A stretch of DNA of 64,000 nt, taken from NCBI GenBank assembly GCA_029204225.1, contig CM055111.1, forward strand, positions 13,330,697-13,394,696. The letters are read 5' to 3'. A program made the translations under genes and the position numbers. Of the stretch, positions 9,892-19,999 are shown in pieces. Each line of letters starts with the position of its first letter. Position 1 is the first letter of the stretch. This DNA is from Diphasiastrum complanatum. Lineage: Eukaryota > Streptophyta > Lycopodiopsida > Lycopodiales > Lycopodiaceae. The notes beneath the pieces are model-generated. The model was given only the letters and a program-made list of their open reading frames with translations. It did no database searches and was not told where the DNA came from.

Positions 9892-12201
9892 ATAAAATCT
9901 GATGTCCTCATCAGATGTCAGAATAAAGTAAAGGTGTCTCCTAATTAAAATAGCTATAGATTTAAGCTACTTGGCACAGTACTCAATTTATTGGCCACTT
10001 TTTATTAACATTGAAGCTGGCACACCATAAGTTGGGGGCTCAGCTCTTTGTACTGAAAAATTACATAACTTGAAAATATCTCTTTGTCTGGGAAAAGCGT
10101 AGATTTTATATCGCTTACGTAAAACCCAAGAACCTTATTAACTGGTGACACAGGCCTTTCTGTGAAATGTTTGCCCCTGTTGCTTCTGAGTTTTGACTTT
10201 GGAACTCCTTTGAGCTCCTGATTTGTCCTTGATGCACTTTGTGTTGAGCTCTCTAAGCTCCAGATTTGATCAGTTCCGCACAGGTATCAAGGCTCCTTGA
10301 GCCAAAGGATTTATCGTTTAATTGCCCACTTTATGGTCCACTCCATGCCTTGTTGCTTCTGCTCCTTGATTTCTCTCCTTGTCCCAGCCTGATCTTGATA
10401 CTTTTTATTTTTGGCTCTTTGAGGTAGGCAAAGATTGAGTACTCTGCAATGCACCTCTCACTTAGCTTGAAGTAGTTGTCTTTGAATTCAATCCAAATGT
10501 AACCATTGACCTCGTGAAGAGCCAAGGGGTCGCATCAGTTTGATTCGCATACGAACTATCTCTTCACGTTCGTTTGAAGCGCCATGTCCGTCGTGCAAAA
10601 CTTGACTTTTACAATTCCATAACTGGTCAGTTGCCTCACAGTCAAAACAAGAAGTGTACATCTAGCTTGGCTTCAAGTAGCTCTCTTTGAATCAGACACA
10701 TGCACCCAGAGTTTGCACTAGTCCGATCTCAACTCGAACTGTCCCTTAGCGTCCGTTCAGAGTACCAAGTCTCTCGTGCAAGACTCGACTTTCACAGTTC
10801 CTTCATTGATCAGCTGTCTTACACGTAACACAAGTCAGCATACTCATTATGTCTCCTCATTATTGCTGGTCTAGAGAAAGCCTATAACAAGCTTTCCTTT
10901 CCACAACAAAAACTTGTCAACTTATTAGGTCCAAAGTTTGCCAGTCTCCTCATGTGAGTATGGCTAGGTCACCTTGAATTTGCCCCCGTTTTGATCAACT
11001 TTCATTCAAAATTTGTCCCAAGAGAGAGGTGTGTGTGATAGTTCCCCTCCACTTATAAAAACAGTTGATCGGACTTAGAGTAGAGTTCTCAGACAAAAAG
11101 CCTTTGCAACAATTTGCTTCCCATATGCTAGGATTATGGCTCAATCCAACTTGTTGCCAATCTCTGAAGAGGATCCTAGTCTTTTCCCCTTTGAGGAAAA
11201 ACCTAACTGATACTGGATATCACCCATGCTCAGTGAGTTTCAGTTCCGAAGGTAGCCATCCCAAATGAAGACCAACTGCTCCATAGAAGATCTCCCTTGA
11301 AATTGCCCTTTCCAACTTCTGACTTCATGCTTGCGTCTGGTGGGCATCGTCGCAAATGAAACTAACCCAAGAAACAGGCTAGTCATCCATCCTTTGCAAA
11401 CATTCAGTCGTTTCGTTGCCGTTCACGTGCATGTACTTGAACTGCAAATCCGCCCCACAGATTCTGTAGTCCTCTTTGTTTGATGGTGTCAGCCTTCAAA
11501 AGAAAGGTTTCTTCTCGAGCCATCAGCTTCTTGTATCACAAGCAATCATGCAAACTAGGCAAAGCACGAGTACTAGGACTCACCACGAATACATGCAAGC
11601 AAGACACTAAGGCAGGTTTACTAACAGGTAACAAAGACAAGGTCCCCCTTTGAGATAGTCCTGCCAAAGGACCTTTGCCTGGCCACGCCCATACAGATCG
11701 ATCACAGAATCAGCCCACAGAAAACACCCCTCCAACTATCCGTGCTTTCACCATTAAGCAGCACATTGCCTCAGTCATGCCCCACCACTTTTTGATCGAT
11801 AGCCCTTATAGCTAAACGATCGGCAGCTATCCCGCACCGGTAGATAACCACCCATGCTTTACACCCGAATTTGAGCAGCATCTCTGTATTAATGGTTAAC
11901 TCGTACAATTCGAATATGTCGCTCCGCACCCCACAAGGCACAGACTGTGCTTACACCAACCTAATGGCAGCACACTGCCTCATCTGTCCTACGTGCAGAC
12001 AACGCCAGGCCCGAACCGCGAGAACTGACCGTGCTTATACCTCAAGGGCAACAACTTGACTCATCAAGTCCCCGGTTCTGCCGACCACCCAGACCGTGGA
12101 CGCACCCGTGCTTACACTGTGGGTAGCACCTTGCACAATAGTTGTCTTGATGAACCTCAAACAGTGGCCATTTCCGTGAGATCCGCATAGTTGATCGGCA
12201 A
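9892..12201. other. Interior of the LTR element, no recognised gene
   Basis: About 2.3 kb between PPT and PBS with no long open frame on either strand. Two related segments with a CGTTCGTTTGAAGCGCC / CGTCCGTTCAGAG core, each followed by TCGTGCAA-ACT-GACTTT-ACA, lie at about 10,540-10,620 and 10,735-10,810, spaced about 190 bp. Otherwise I see nothing. Confidence 0.6.
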
Positions 12202-12217
12202 GTCAGTTCTGATACCA
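12202..12217 (-). other. Primer binding site (tRNA-Met type)
   Basis: The minus strand reads TGGTATCAGAACTGAC, which matches the plant retrotransposon primer site TGGTATCAGAGC except for one base. It lies two bases after the CA end of the 12,220-13,396 LTR and fixes the element orientation as minus. Confidence 0.85.
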
Positions 12218-12219
12218 CA

Positions 12220-13396
12220 TGTAGCGCAGGCATCCCATAGGGAGCCGGGAACAACGACTTAGTTTCCCAACCTTCAACTCTTGCCATCCAAACCCACTCG
12301 ACATACAAGCAGCCAACTCGCCAACAACGATCAGACTTAACCAACTTAAAGTTCCGAAACCAACATTAAGATCCAACCTGGCGCCATGCCAGATCGGGGG
12401 TCCTGATGTGGGTGACTTCCCTCCAAGCAAGCCGCCCGACATACATCAAACTTAACCAACTCAAAGCTTCGTTACAAACGAGTAACATCCATTCCAAGCA
12501 AGCGGTATGACTTACATCAGACTTAACCAACTGAACGCTTCATCACGAGCGCTGGAAGCCAACCTGGCGCCACGCCAGACTGGACAACCATAAACAGGTA
12601 ACTTCCACCCAAGCAAGCCATCCAACTCAGCCGACATGTTAGAGCCCGTTCCCCAAGAGCTGTTAACCCATTCACGTTCATGCAAGGAACACTCAGAACC
12701 ACAAGCCGCGACAGATATGGAGACAACCAGTTCCCGGACCAAATGGTCCCGATAGCATACCGCTGGCGCCACGGACCGAATGGTCCCGATGGCATACCGC
12801 CGGCGTCTCGGGATACGACCCTCAGCTTTGTGCCAAATTAAAAAGTTTGAAGCGGCCTTACAACTGGCGCTTTTATCGAACACTGAAACCTAGAAGGTAA
12901 TCAGAGTCAGTTTGAGAAAAATCTCACTTTATTGATAAATCTGAGAAGGTTACATTTCAAGTGTGTGACCGGCCCTAGTCTCTAAGGCATTGGCATGCCA
13001 AGGCGAGTGCCAGGACAACATTCCAGCAAGGGAGGCTGAGACTTGGTTGGAGCTTGCCCTGAGTCGCAACCCGCACTCCGCCTATATTATTGGTGGGATT
13101 CGTCACCTCCCCTCATACCAAGTACTCTACCCACACTGGTAAAGCACGTTTTTCTCTCTCTAGGATTTTCCCTCTCTAAAATTTATTGATCCCCAAGGCT
13201 TCCTTTAATCATGCCTAGATCGTGTGAGGTGATTGCACATCGATCTGAGCTCTCTGCACTTCGCTAGAACTGATCAAAGATTTTCAGCCATAGGAACTTG
13301 GCGCCACCTGGATTCTGGTCACAGTGGTGCCGGGAGCAGCAGGGACAATGCTGGCGCCAGTGGCGCCGAAAGTAAAGCTTGTAAAGATTTACAACA
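12220..13396 (-). repeat. 5' LTR of LTR element (1,177 bp)
   Basis: Minus-strand LTR from TGTTGTAAATC (13,396) to GCGCTACA (12,220). It contains the middle block missing from the partner LTR and closely matches the single LTR at 33,054-34,242. Several short open frames on the minus strand are repeated in all three LTR copies and show no protein family. Confidence 0.85.
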
Positions 13397-14238
13397 CTTA
13401 CGACTGATCTATAAGTAGCCACTGGGGTAGTACGTTTTTACGTTAGAGGAACTTTGATTTCTAATGCGCTTCACGTTAACAACTTCCTACTAGACCTGGA
13501 TGTTTGCAAGCTAAAATATTGGGCACGGAAATGCAAGGCACAGAGAAAACGACTGAAATGCATTGCAAACAGAGGAGCTTTCTAGAATCTATGCTTATGT
13601 ACAGCCAGCCAGTGTCAAGGTTGTCTATAATACAGCTCATCACGTTATCTCTGAAAGAAAACCTAATCTAAGAAGCTGATTTCTCTGTGAAGATAATAGG
13701 GTGTCAACACTTTCAGTCGTAGGCAGATTTGTTGCACTGACCTCCATAATATCTCACCTCCAGTTATTTCTTAACACATTCCTCCAGAAACTGACAGTTG
13801 ATGGAAAGGAGATTTACAGCCAGTAGAATCACATCAGCAGAATGGGTAGCACTACTAGGACCTAAGGTTTTAGTTTTTCAACTCTTGAGTTTTTCAAATG
13901 AATATTTGTTTTATAATGGTGGTGTCATAAAAGTCCAACTATTCATTACGCACATAAAAGCCCAACTATCCATTAAGCAACAGAGGGAGCCCGGGAAGAT
14001 GATGACATTCTTCTTGGTAAGGAATCACAAGCTCCTCAGTCGGCATGAGAATCTTTTGCCCACATCTTTTATAATGCATAACTATGCAATTGATCATCTA
14101 CACTGTCATGTGAAAACGAGCAAATCTTATAGCCATTGAAGTAGATGTTTCCAGTATTTTTATGTCTCACAACGTGAAGCCTGAGACTGCTTAGTTCAAA
14201 TCAGCATGGAAGCCTGAGACTGCTTAGTTCGAATCAGC
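13397..14238. other. Upstream flank of carbonic anhydrase remnant
   Basis: No gene is recognised. The stretch is repeated at 34,243-35,085. A 113-codon open frame at 13,798-14,139 is not kept open in the duplicate, so I do not take it as a gene. Just before the carbonic anhydrase start, a ~40-bp segment (GCCTGAGACTGCTTAGTTC-AATCAGCATGGAA) is tandemly doubled at about 14,177-14,245. Confidence 0.5.
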
Positions 14239-15965
14239 ATGGAACGTTTCGGGTTCCATTCCAGCTTCCTTGCATCGACATTGGCTTTGTTTTTCATGAT
14301 CTATCTTCAGTACTCCACAAGCTGTAAAGATTCTGGTAAGCGTCAATTCTAAGACTGTAACTGTATTATATGTTTAAACATTGATTGATAAATCTGCATA
14401 TATATCAATGATAGCCATTCTAATTAGATTACTTATATTTTATATCATGTTCTCTCTCTGGTCTTTAAGCTACATATCAATTCTTTCTCGTGAAGTAGCT
14501 TAGTATTTCGTCAGATCTTGTAAGGCAGCTTACTTTTCAGCCCCGCTTGTGTTGCCATCATCAGGATTTAATTGTTGAATCACTCCAATGGTCCTAACGG
14601 ACCTAGCCACTGGGGGGATCTTAAAGAAACTTGGAGACTGTGCAAAGTAGGCATGAATCCGTCACCAATCAACATATCATCGCTTGAAGCTATAAACGAT
14701 GTAGCCTAAGGACGTTGCGAACAAACTATTCTCGTAATCAGCCATTTATTGCTAGTGTTGGGCCCTTTAATGTGGCGGTAAAATAGATACTTGCTTCTCT
14801 GGTGTTTGTTGTCTGTAGCTGTTGCGAGTTACGGAGTTATGCTATCTTGATTTATTTGATATTAGATTCATCTCACGATATCTCCTCACCATATAATATG
14901 AAAACAGGCATCAAGATGGAATCTCAGTAGACTGTTTATCAAATTCCAGTAGATCGTTTAGAGAAAGTACGCAAATATTCTTGGGCATTATAAGAGCCTT
15001 GTTGGTAAACTTGAAATATGGACTCACTCCTTAATGCTTGATTGACAGCTAAACTTTGGGCCTGACGCCGGTGGCATCATGGTTAACTCCACTGAACACA
15101 TACTGTATCAATATCATACGCATATTCCAAGTGAGCACATTGTGAACGGAATAAGGTGAGGCCATTTGTCTGAAAACACACCTTAAGCTCCTTATTTTCC
15201 TTCGCAAAGCTGTGTGGAGAAGACTTGTGAGTCAAATATAAAGTCTAGATGCTTGAAAGAATCTGTACTTGGATCTGAGATGACCATAGACTCAGATTTC
15301 CACTGGAGATTCATCTGGTGCATAGGACACCTGATGGTAGTCGAATTGCAGCTATATCACTACTCTACACGTACGGCAAAAGAGATCACATCTTTGAAAA
15401 GGTGCCACCATTACTTGCATTTTCTGATCAATATGCTAAATCGCTTCTCCTGATATCATGCTCTTTCACTTTTATTGGTCTCATAACTCGTCCAAATTTG
15501 TTTTCCCATTCTGCAAATAAAGGTTTTGGATATGATATCCTCTCTTAAAGAGAAGGGTGGGTGGAACGCTCGGCTCTTCACTTGATATGACAGACTTGAA
15601 GATTTCTGGAAAAGCCTATTACAGACACTTAGGCTCGCTTACAACTCCCCCTTGCACTGAAGGGGTTGTGTGGACTGTTTTGAAGAAAGTAAGCTTCCAG
15701 TCCTTACTTGTTTTGCAGCACATAAGCAATATGTTGAACTTTGTACAATTGCCTAGATTCCTGTATCGTGAATTTCATGTCATCCTTTAAAATCCTTTGG
15801 TACACTTACTTTCAAGGTAGGAAGTCAGTACCGTTCTAACTGCTTCTCTAAAGTTGATGTTATTATGATGAGCATTTTACGCATCTGATACTTTCAATCA
15901 ATAGCCATGAACAATATCTTTGGAGCAACTTCGTAGATTTCGGATTGCATTTACGGTACGTACCG
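14239..15965 (+). pseudogene. Alpha carbonic anhydrase pseudogene, copy 1
   Basis: Alpha carbonic anhydrases are secreted zinc enzymes that hydrate CO2. Exon 1 (14,239-14,334) is open and gives MERFGFHSSFLASTLALFFM..., a hydrophobic signal peptide, before a GTAAGC donor. Exon 2 (about 14,567-14,730) reads NGPNGPSHWGDLKETWRLC then SPINIS, the GP..WG.L......C....SPI.I block. Exon 3 (about 15,046-15,155) gives GIMVNSTEHILYQYHTHIPS then EHIVNGIR, keeping both histidines of the H-x-H zinc motif. Exon 4 (about 15,294-15,450) gives FPLEIHLVHRTPDGS, keeping the third zinc ligand in EIHLVH. Exon 5 (15,550-15,690) gives [21 protein letters not shown] short EQLRRFRIAF stretch at 15,918-15,955 may be exon 6. 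A 4-bp insertion near 15,555 relative to copy 2 shifts exon 5, and exon 2 runs into a stop. No intact product is expected. Confidence 0.88.
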
Positions 15966-16218
15966 CATTCTATTCTTTGAATGTCATTGACAGTTCATGC
16001 ATGGATATAATTATAAAGGCAATTTTCGAAAAAATATATACAGTAGCAGGCCTGCCCCTCAATAAAAGAGATGGAATGTATCATAAACCCTCATGCAGCT
16101 TTGAGTTTATCCTACTTGATTTGATTGTTGTGTATGCAATGTTCATCATACACGAACATATCTAAAGTTGGAGTTTCTAAAATTAAACTTGACATAGCTG
16201 CAGCGATTTGTTATCAAA

Positions 16219-16486
16219 ATGTTGAAAGTGCACAGACTGGGAACGGGATGTGATATTCTTCCGAGCATGCTCTTACTATGTCTGGTTACTTCCAGCCTAT
16301 CGACACTAGCAACCCAGAATTCTCTTCCGATGACGTTCAACTTTTATGATTCGATTTGTCCACAAGTGGAGCCCGTCGTATGTAATGTAGTCTCAACTTT
16401 TATATCGAGTGATGTCACTCTTGGTCCAGCCCTTCTTTGCCTGCACTTCCACGACTGCATGACCAGGGTAAGCAGTTGATTTTGGG

Positions 16487-16561
<75 letters not shown>

Positions 16562-17393
16562 CGCAAAATTGAATGGTTGATTAGATTTAAGGTTTTGGTA
16601 TTGTTATTTTCCAGGGTTGTGATGGCTCCATATTGCTGAGCTCAACTGATAGTGGAAAAACTCAACTTGAGAAGGCATCATCTGTGAGTTTAGGTCTTCG
16701 AGGATTCAACGTGATTGAAGAAATCATAGCACAGCTCGAGAAAGAATGTCCGGGAAAGGTATCGTGTGCTGATATTGTAGCACTCGCTGCTCGTGATGTG
16801 TCAACCATGGTAAGATATCCTTGCATCTACAAACATCTGATCATGTCAGTCTAATTCCATCACTTTGTTGACGTTGCTGTTGGAATAGGCCCGTTCTGTG
16901 GGCAGCCCATTGGGTGAAGGGATGGATTTTTGTCATGATCTAAAGATATAGTATCGGTTCCGAAGCATTCTGACACTCTACAAACTCTCATAGCCAAATT
17001 TGCAGCCGCGAGCCTTAATGTTCTCGATATGGTTGCCATGTTTGATCTGCATCCTCTTCAAACCTTTCTTCTAATCTTTACCATACCTTATCAAGCATTT
17101 TCTATATTCTATCTACACCACTTTGAAGAATTTCTGGCACTTCTCCAGTTCTAGATTGCTGAATGTAGGCCGTGCACTTATTCGCTTTGGTATTATGTAA
17201 CACATCTTTAGAAATGCAGGAATTTACACTATCGGTAGAGCTCACTGCATTCCGTTTGCTAGTGGAAAAATTTGCAGGCGACGCATCTGCTTTCACCGCT
17301 CAATTCATAATCTCAATCATAAATTTCGGTAATGCCAACTCCTTATAGGCTCCAAGGGAAACATAAGAAAGATATGTGATTCAGTACATTGAT
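16219..17393 (+). pseudogene. Class III (secretory) peroxidase pseudogene, copy 1
   Basis: Class III peroxidases are secreted haem enzymes of plant cell walls and vacuoles. Exon 1 (16,219-16,470) has a signal-like N-terminus, then FNFYDSICPQVEPVV and ALLCLHFHDC, keeping the distal-histidine motif HFHDC. After a GTAAGC...CAG intron holding a (GA)n run, exon 2 (16,615-16,809) gives [30 protein letters not shown] and [17 protein letters not shown]. Exon 3 material (16,890-17,060) reads TLQTLIAKFAAASLNV and LDMVAMF. Exon 4 material (17,218-17,393) has YTIGRAHCIPFASGK and a decayed C-terminus. The proximal-histidine motif GAHTIG reads as I-Y-T-I-G, with the histidine replaced. About 90 residues between FASGK and the C-terminus are missing, and frameshifts occur after exon 2. 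It is dead despite a good 5' half. Confidence 0.9.
16488..16561. repeat. (GA)n microsatellite in peroxidase intron 1
   Basis: About 36 GA units with one CA interruption lie inside the first intron. In the duplicate (37,402-37,430) the same place holds about six GA followed by about eight GT units. Confidence 0.95.
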
Positions 17394-17420
17394 AAGATCA
17401 CCTCTCCAGCTTTATATGGT

Positions 17421-17640
17421 ACGCAAGCATGGAGATCATAATTTTAGCTGTTTGCCTCTTGTAGGTTTTGATTTCTATTATCATGATGTGGAAACAACAA
17501 TAACTACAGTTTATATTTGCTTTAAATGTTACTCAAGCATGGAGATCAGAATTTTAGCTGTTTGCCTCTTGTAGGTTTTGATTTCTATTATCATGATGTG
17601 GAAACATCAATAACTACAGTTTATATTTGCTATTATATTA
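17421..17640. repeat. 110-bp tandem duplication
   Basis: A unit starting CAAGCATGGAGATCA and passing through TTTTAGCTGTTTGCCTCTTG occurs twice with a period of 110 bp. Both segmental-duplication copies have it (second at 38,310-38,525), so it predates the duplication. Confidence 0.9.
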
Positions 17641-17729
17641 GACCGATTGGCGTCTGTAGGTAATAATCTGTTGGTATGAACTAGTTCTACGTGTTAGACT
17701 AAGAGTCTTGTCTTGGTTTAATATTTATA

Positions 17730-18065
17730 TAGGGATCTTTCCCTAGAAGTTTACCTAGATTGAAATGAGCATAAATTGTTTAGTTGGTGAATAGAAAAGT
17801 TTTCCTATAAATTTCCCTGGATTGAAATGAGCACAACTAGGGAATTTCCATACTAGGAAAAGTGGCACAAATTTTTTCCTATATAGGGATAATCATCTAG
17901 GGAATTTTTTTCCTGGATGATTTTTCCTATATAGGTAAAATGTATGCATTTTTCCTAGATTTGATTTTTAGGAAAAGAACCACTTTTCCTAGTATGGAAA
18001 TTCCCTATTTTAGTTCATTTTAATCTAGGGAAACTTCCTTTTTTTCCTATACAGGAACCTGTCTC
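17730..18065. mobile_element. Foldback / MITE-like inverted repeat element
   Basis: A left arm with GATTGAAATGAGC, GGGAATTTCCATACTAGG and AAAAGTGG (about 17,818-17,866) is the reverse complement of a right arm at about 17,981-18,035. Identity is high over about 50 bp, with a ~115-bp centre that itself has smaller inverted repeats such as CCTATATAGG. This is typical of foldback or MITE elements, and no coding region is present. The segmental duplication ends inside it: copy 2 (38,620-38,762) has only the left arm. A related sequence lies at 45,400-45,610. Confidence 0.75.
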
Positions 18066-18244
18066 ATTTTTCTTGTGAGCATGTGGTGAGTGCTCCATAT
18101 GAGCGCTAATTACACTCATTCAACTGGGTGCGGAGGAATGATCAGCCTCAGCCCAACACATGAGCATGATCTAAAGAGGAGGAGTTAGTGACTGATCAAT
18201 ACAAGCAGCAGCTACTGACTATATCTTGCTTTTAGTAAATTTTC

Positions 18245-19998
18245 ATGAGCTTGATAGCGGTTGAGATGCAAAACAGCAATATGGAACTGGAGGGTGGTGG
18301 GCATCGCACAAAGGATGTTCACCAGTTCTCGCAATCGCAGGGAACGGCCAGGGCAGAGGCAGATGTAAAAAACCTGAATGATTATCATTATCATTATGAT
18401 GATAAGGATGCAAAGGATGGGTTAAAGTACGTCAACAAGAAAGGCGGATCGGATGGGCAGTGGCAGCATGCTGACAGCTCCAAGCAGCTCACCAGCGGAC
18501 TTAATGGGAAGGGCGATGAGCAGTTCTCTGTGGAGGACATGTTTGCTGAAACTGCAGTGCCTCATTGGTAGGAACAAATCACCATCAGGTCGCTAGTTGT
18601 AAGCGTGGTGCTAGGAGGTTTCTTCTCCATCATAACCCACAAACTGAGCCTGACAGTGGGAGTCACCCCATCGCTGAATGTGTCCGCTGGCTAATATCAA
18701 ATCTAAATTTGACAGACTAGTGTAGCGTACTTTCTTCTGCATTGATTCGATTTGTGCTAGGTGACTGAACTTTCTTTCTGTATATACGTTACCCTCCCAA
18801 GAGGATTCGGGTCGTACATGCTGGGCCTGGACCCAAAAACCTACAACCGCATTGGACCAAACTATCCAGGAAACCACGCAGATGATGTCAAGAAACTTTC
18901 GCTGGGATGGATCATTGCATTTCTCTTCACCGTCAGTTTCCTTGGCGTCTTGGTGCTTGTTCCTCTCCGAAAGGTTAGGTTATTACACACTTTGTGGCTC
19001 ATCAGTTGATTTGTTAAATTAGTCGTAGCTAGTGATTTCATGAGGCAAGGAGAGGGAGTAGAGAAAGTGATTAACATGCAAAACTTTGCAGATTATGATT
19101 CTAAAGTACAAGCTCACATACCCAAGTGGTACAGCAACGGCCGTCCTCATCAACAGCTTCCACACTCCGCAAGGTGCTAAAATCGCAAAGTAAGTCACAA
19201 TATTGAAGCATTAAACGTCGCATTATTCTGGAAATTCCGACTTTCTTGATTCATTGTAGTTTTGACTTTCATATACCTGTGAGTCGATCAGTGCACATTT
19301 TATTCTGAGAATAAGCATGCAGCACGTATAGTATATAATGCGAAGGATGTCAATTTACTCCTCATAATATTTGTTCCTGCTGCTACTGCTGCCTCAGGAA
19401 ACAGGTTAGGTCTCTTGGAAAGAATTTTGTGGTCAGCTTTTTATGGAGTTTCTTCAAATGGTTTTACAACGGCAAAGGCGACGCTACCTGCGGATTCGAT
19501 AGCTTCCCTAGCCTTGGGTTAAAAGCTCTAGATAATAGGTGTGAATATGTTTTTAGAACCTGTGGACGTTGGGCATTCACAAATAGTGGGAGTACAACCT
19601 TAAAAGCATACGTATTTCAGATTCCATATTCAGCATATAGTGTTTACATTGTTGTTACTGTTGCTGCCTGTGCTGGCAGATTCAATTTCGACTTCAGCCT
19701 TGTGTATATTGGAGCAGGCATGATCTGTCCACATATTGTGAACTGTTCCGTTCTACTAGCTGCAGTCATATCCTGGGGTTTCATGTGGCCCCTTATCACC
19801 AACAAAGCAGGCGAATGATATCCAGAACATCTTGGAGGAACTAATTTCAGAGGACTATATGGCTACAAAGTATGCAACTCATCAGCCATGGCCACCTTGC
19901 ACGTGATACGTCTTGCAACCTGTTTAGTTAACTAGCATCCTGCTGCCTGTGGGGTTTATGATAGACAGCTTCGCATAAGGGTTCGATGTTGCATGCAG
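18245..19998 (+). pseudogene. Yellow stripe-like (YSL) transporter pseudogene, copy A (5' half)
   Basis: YSL proteins are oligopeptide-transporter family membrane carriers of metal-nicotianamine or metal-phytosiderophore complexes. Exon 1 (18,245-18,691) has a long hydrophilic N-terminus, then FSVEDMFAETAVPHW, an in-frame TAG (18,569-18,571), then LSLTVGVTPSLNVSAG. Exon 2 (about 18,800-18,973) gives GFGSYMLGLDPKTYNRIG and a membrane segment. Exon 3 (19,092-19,189) gives [20 protein letters not shown]. Exon 4 (19,398-19,538) gives SFLWSFFKWFY. After a 141-bp intron (19,539-19,679), exon 5 (19,680-19,869) gives FNFDFSLVYIGAGMIC. A TGA replaces the W of the GEWYP motif at 19,816-19,818. The normal segment between VSAG and GFGSY is missing. 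The copy stops at 19,998, where it meets inverted copy B. Confidence 0.9.
19539..19679 (+). other. YSL copy A intron of 141 bp, in frame and stop-free
   Basis: GTGTGAATATG...GCTGGCAG splits an arginine codon (AG|A). Removing it restores KALDNR-FNFDFSLVYIG, the normal YSL order. Its length is a multiple of three and it has no stop, so naive translation runs through it. Confidence 0.8.
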
Positions 19999-19999
19999 A

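Larger units (their letters stand above)
9177..13396 (-). mobile_element. Non-autonomous LTR retrotransposon (LARD-like), minus orientation
   Basis: It has two direct LTRs (9,177-9,877 and 12,220-13,396), both TG...CA. A tRNA-Met primer site, TGGTATCAGAACTGAC on the minus strand, starts two bases inside the 5' LTR (about 12,217-12,202). A polypurine tract lies beside the 3' LTR. Flanking 5-mers CTTAT (9,172-9,176) and CTTAC (13,397-13,401) are a target-site duplication with one mismatch. The 2.3-kb interior has no gag or pol that I can recognise, so the element would depend on proteins from another. In the duplicated block the same site holds a single LTR (33,054-34,242). The LTR has strikingly GC-rich GGCGCC-containing stretches near 9,770-9,845 and 13,330-13,375. 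Confidence 0.85.
5386..17875 (+). repeat. Segmental duplication, copy 1 (12.5 kb)
   Basis: This block is repeated in the same orientation at 29,362-38,762. Order and content match throughout: minisatellite end, copia integrase scrap, AT-rich degenerate repeat, poly-C/(CT)n, LTR element, carbonic anhydrase and peroxidase remnants. By eye, most aligned lines differ by only a few bases. The length difference (12,490 against 9,401 bp) is mainly the LTR element interior and one LTR, which copy 2 lacks. The left edge is inside a minisatellite unit, the right edge inside a foldback element. Confidence 0.95.

Noticed and set aside
13798-14139. 113-codon open frame upstream of the carbonic anhydrase remnant
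   Set aside because: Not kept open in the duplicate near 34,650-34,980, and no recognisable domain.
15214-15453. 79-codon frame identical in both duplicates (also 36,054-36,293)
   Set aside because: It is an out-of-frame shadow of carbonic anhydrase exon 4 (FPLEIHLVH is in another frame).
18611-18877. 88-codon minus-strand frame over YSL exons 1-2
   Set aside because: Antisense shadow of YSL coding sequence.
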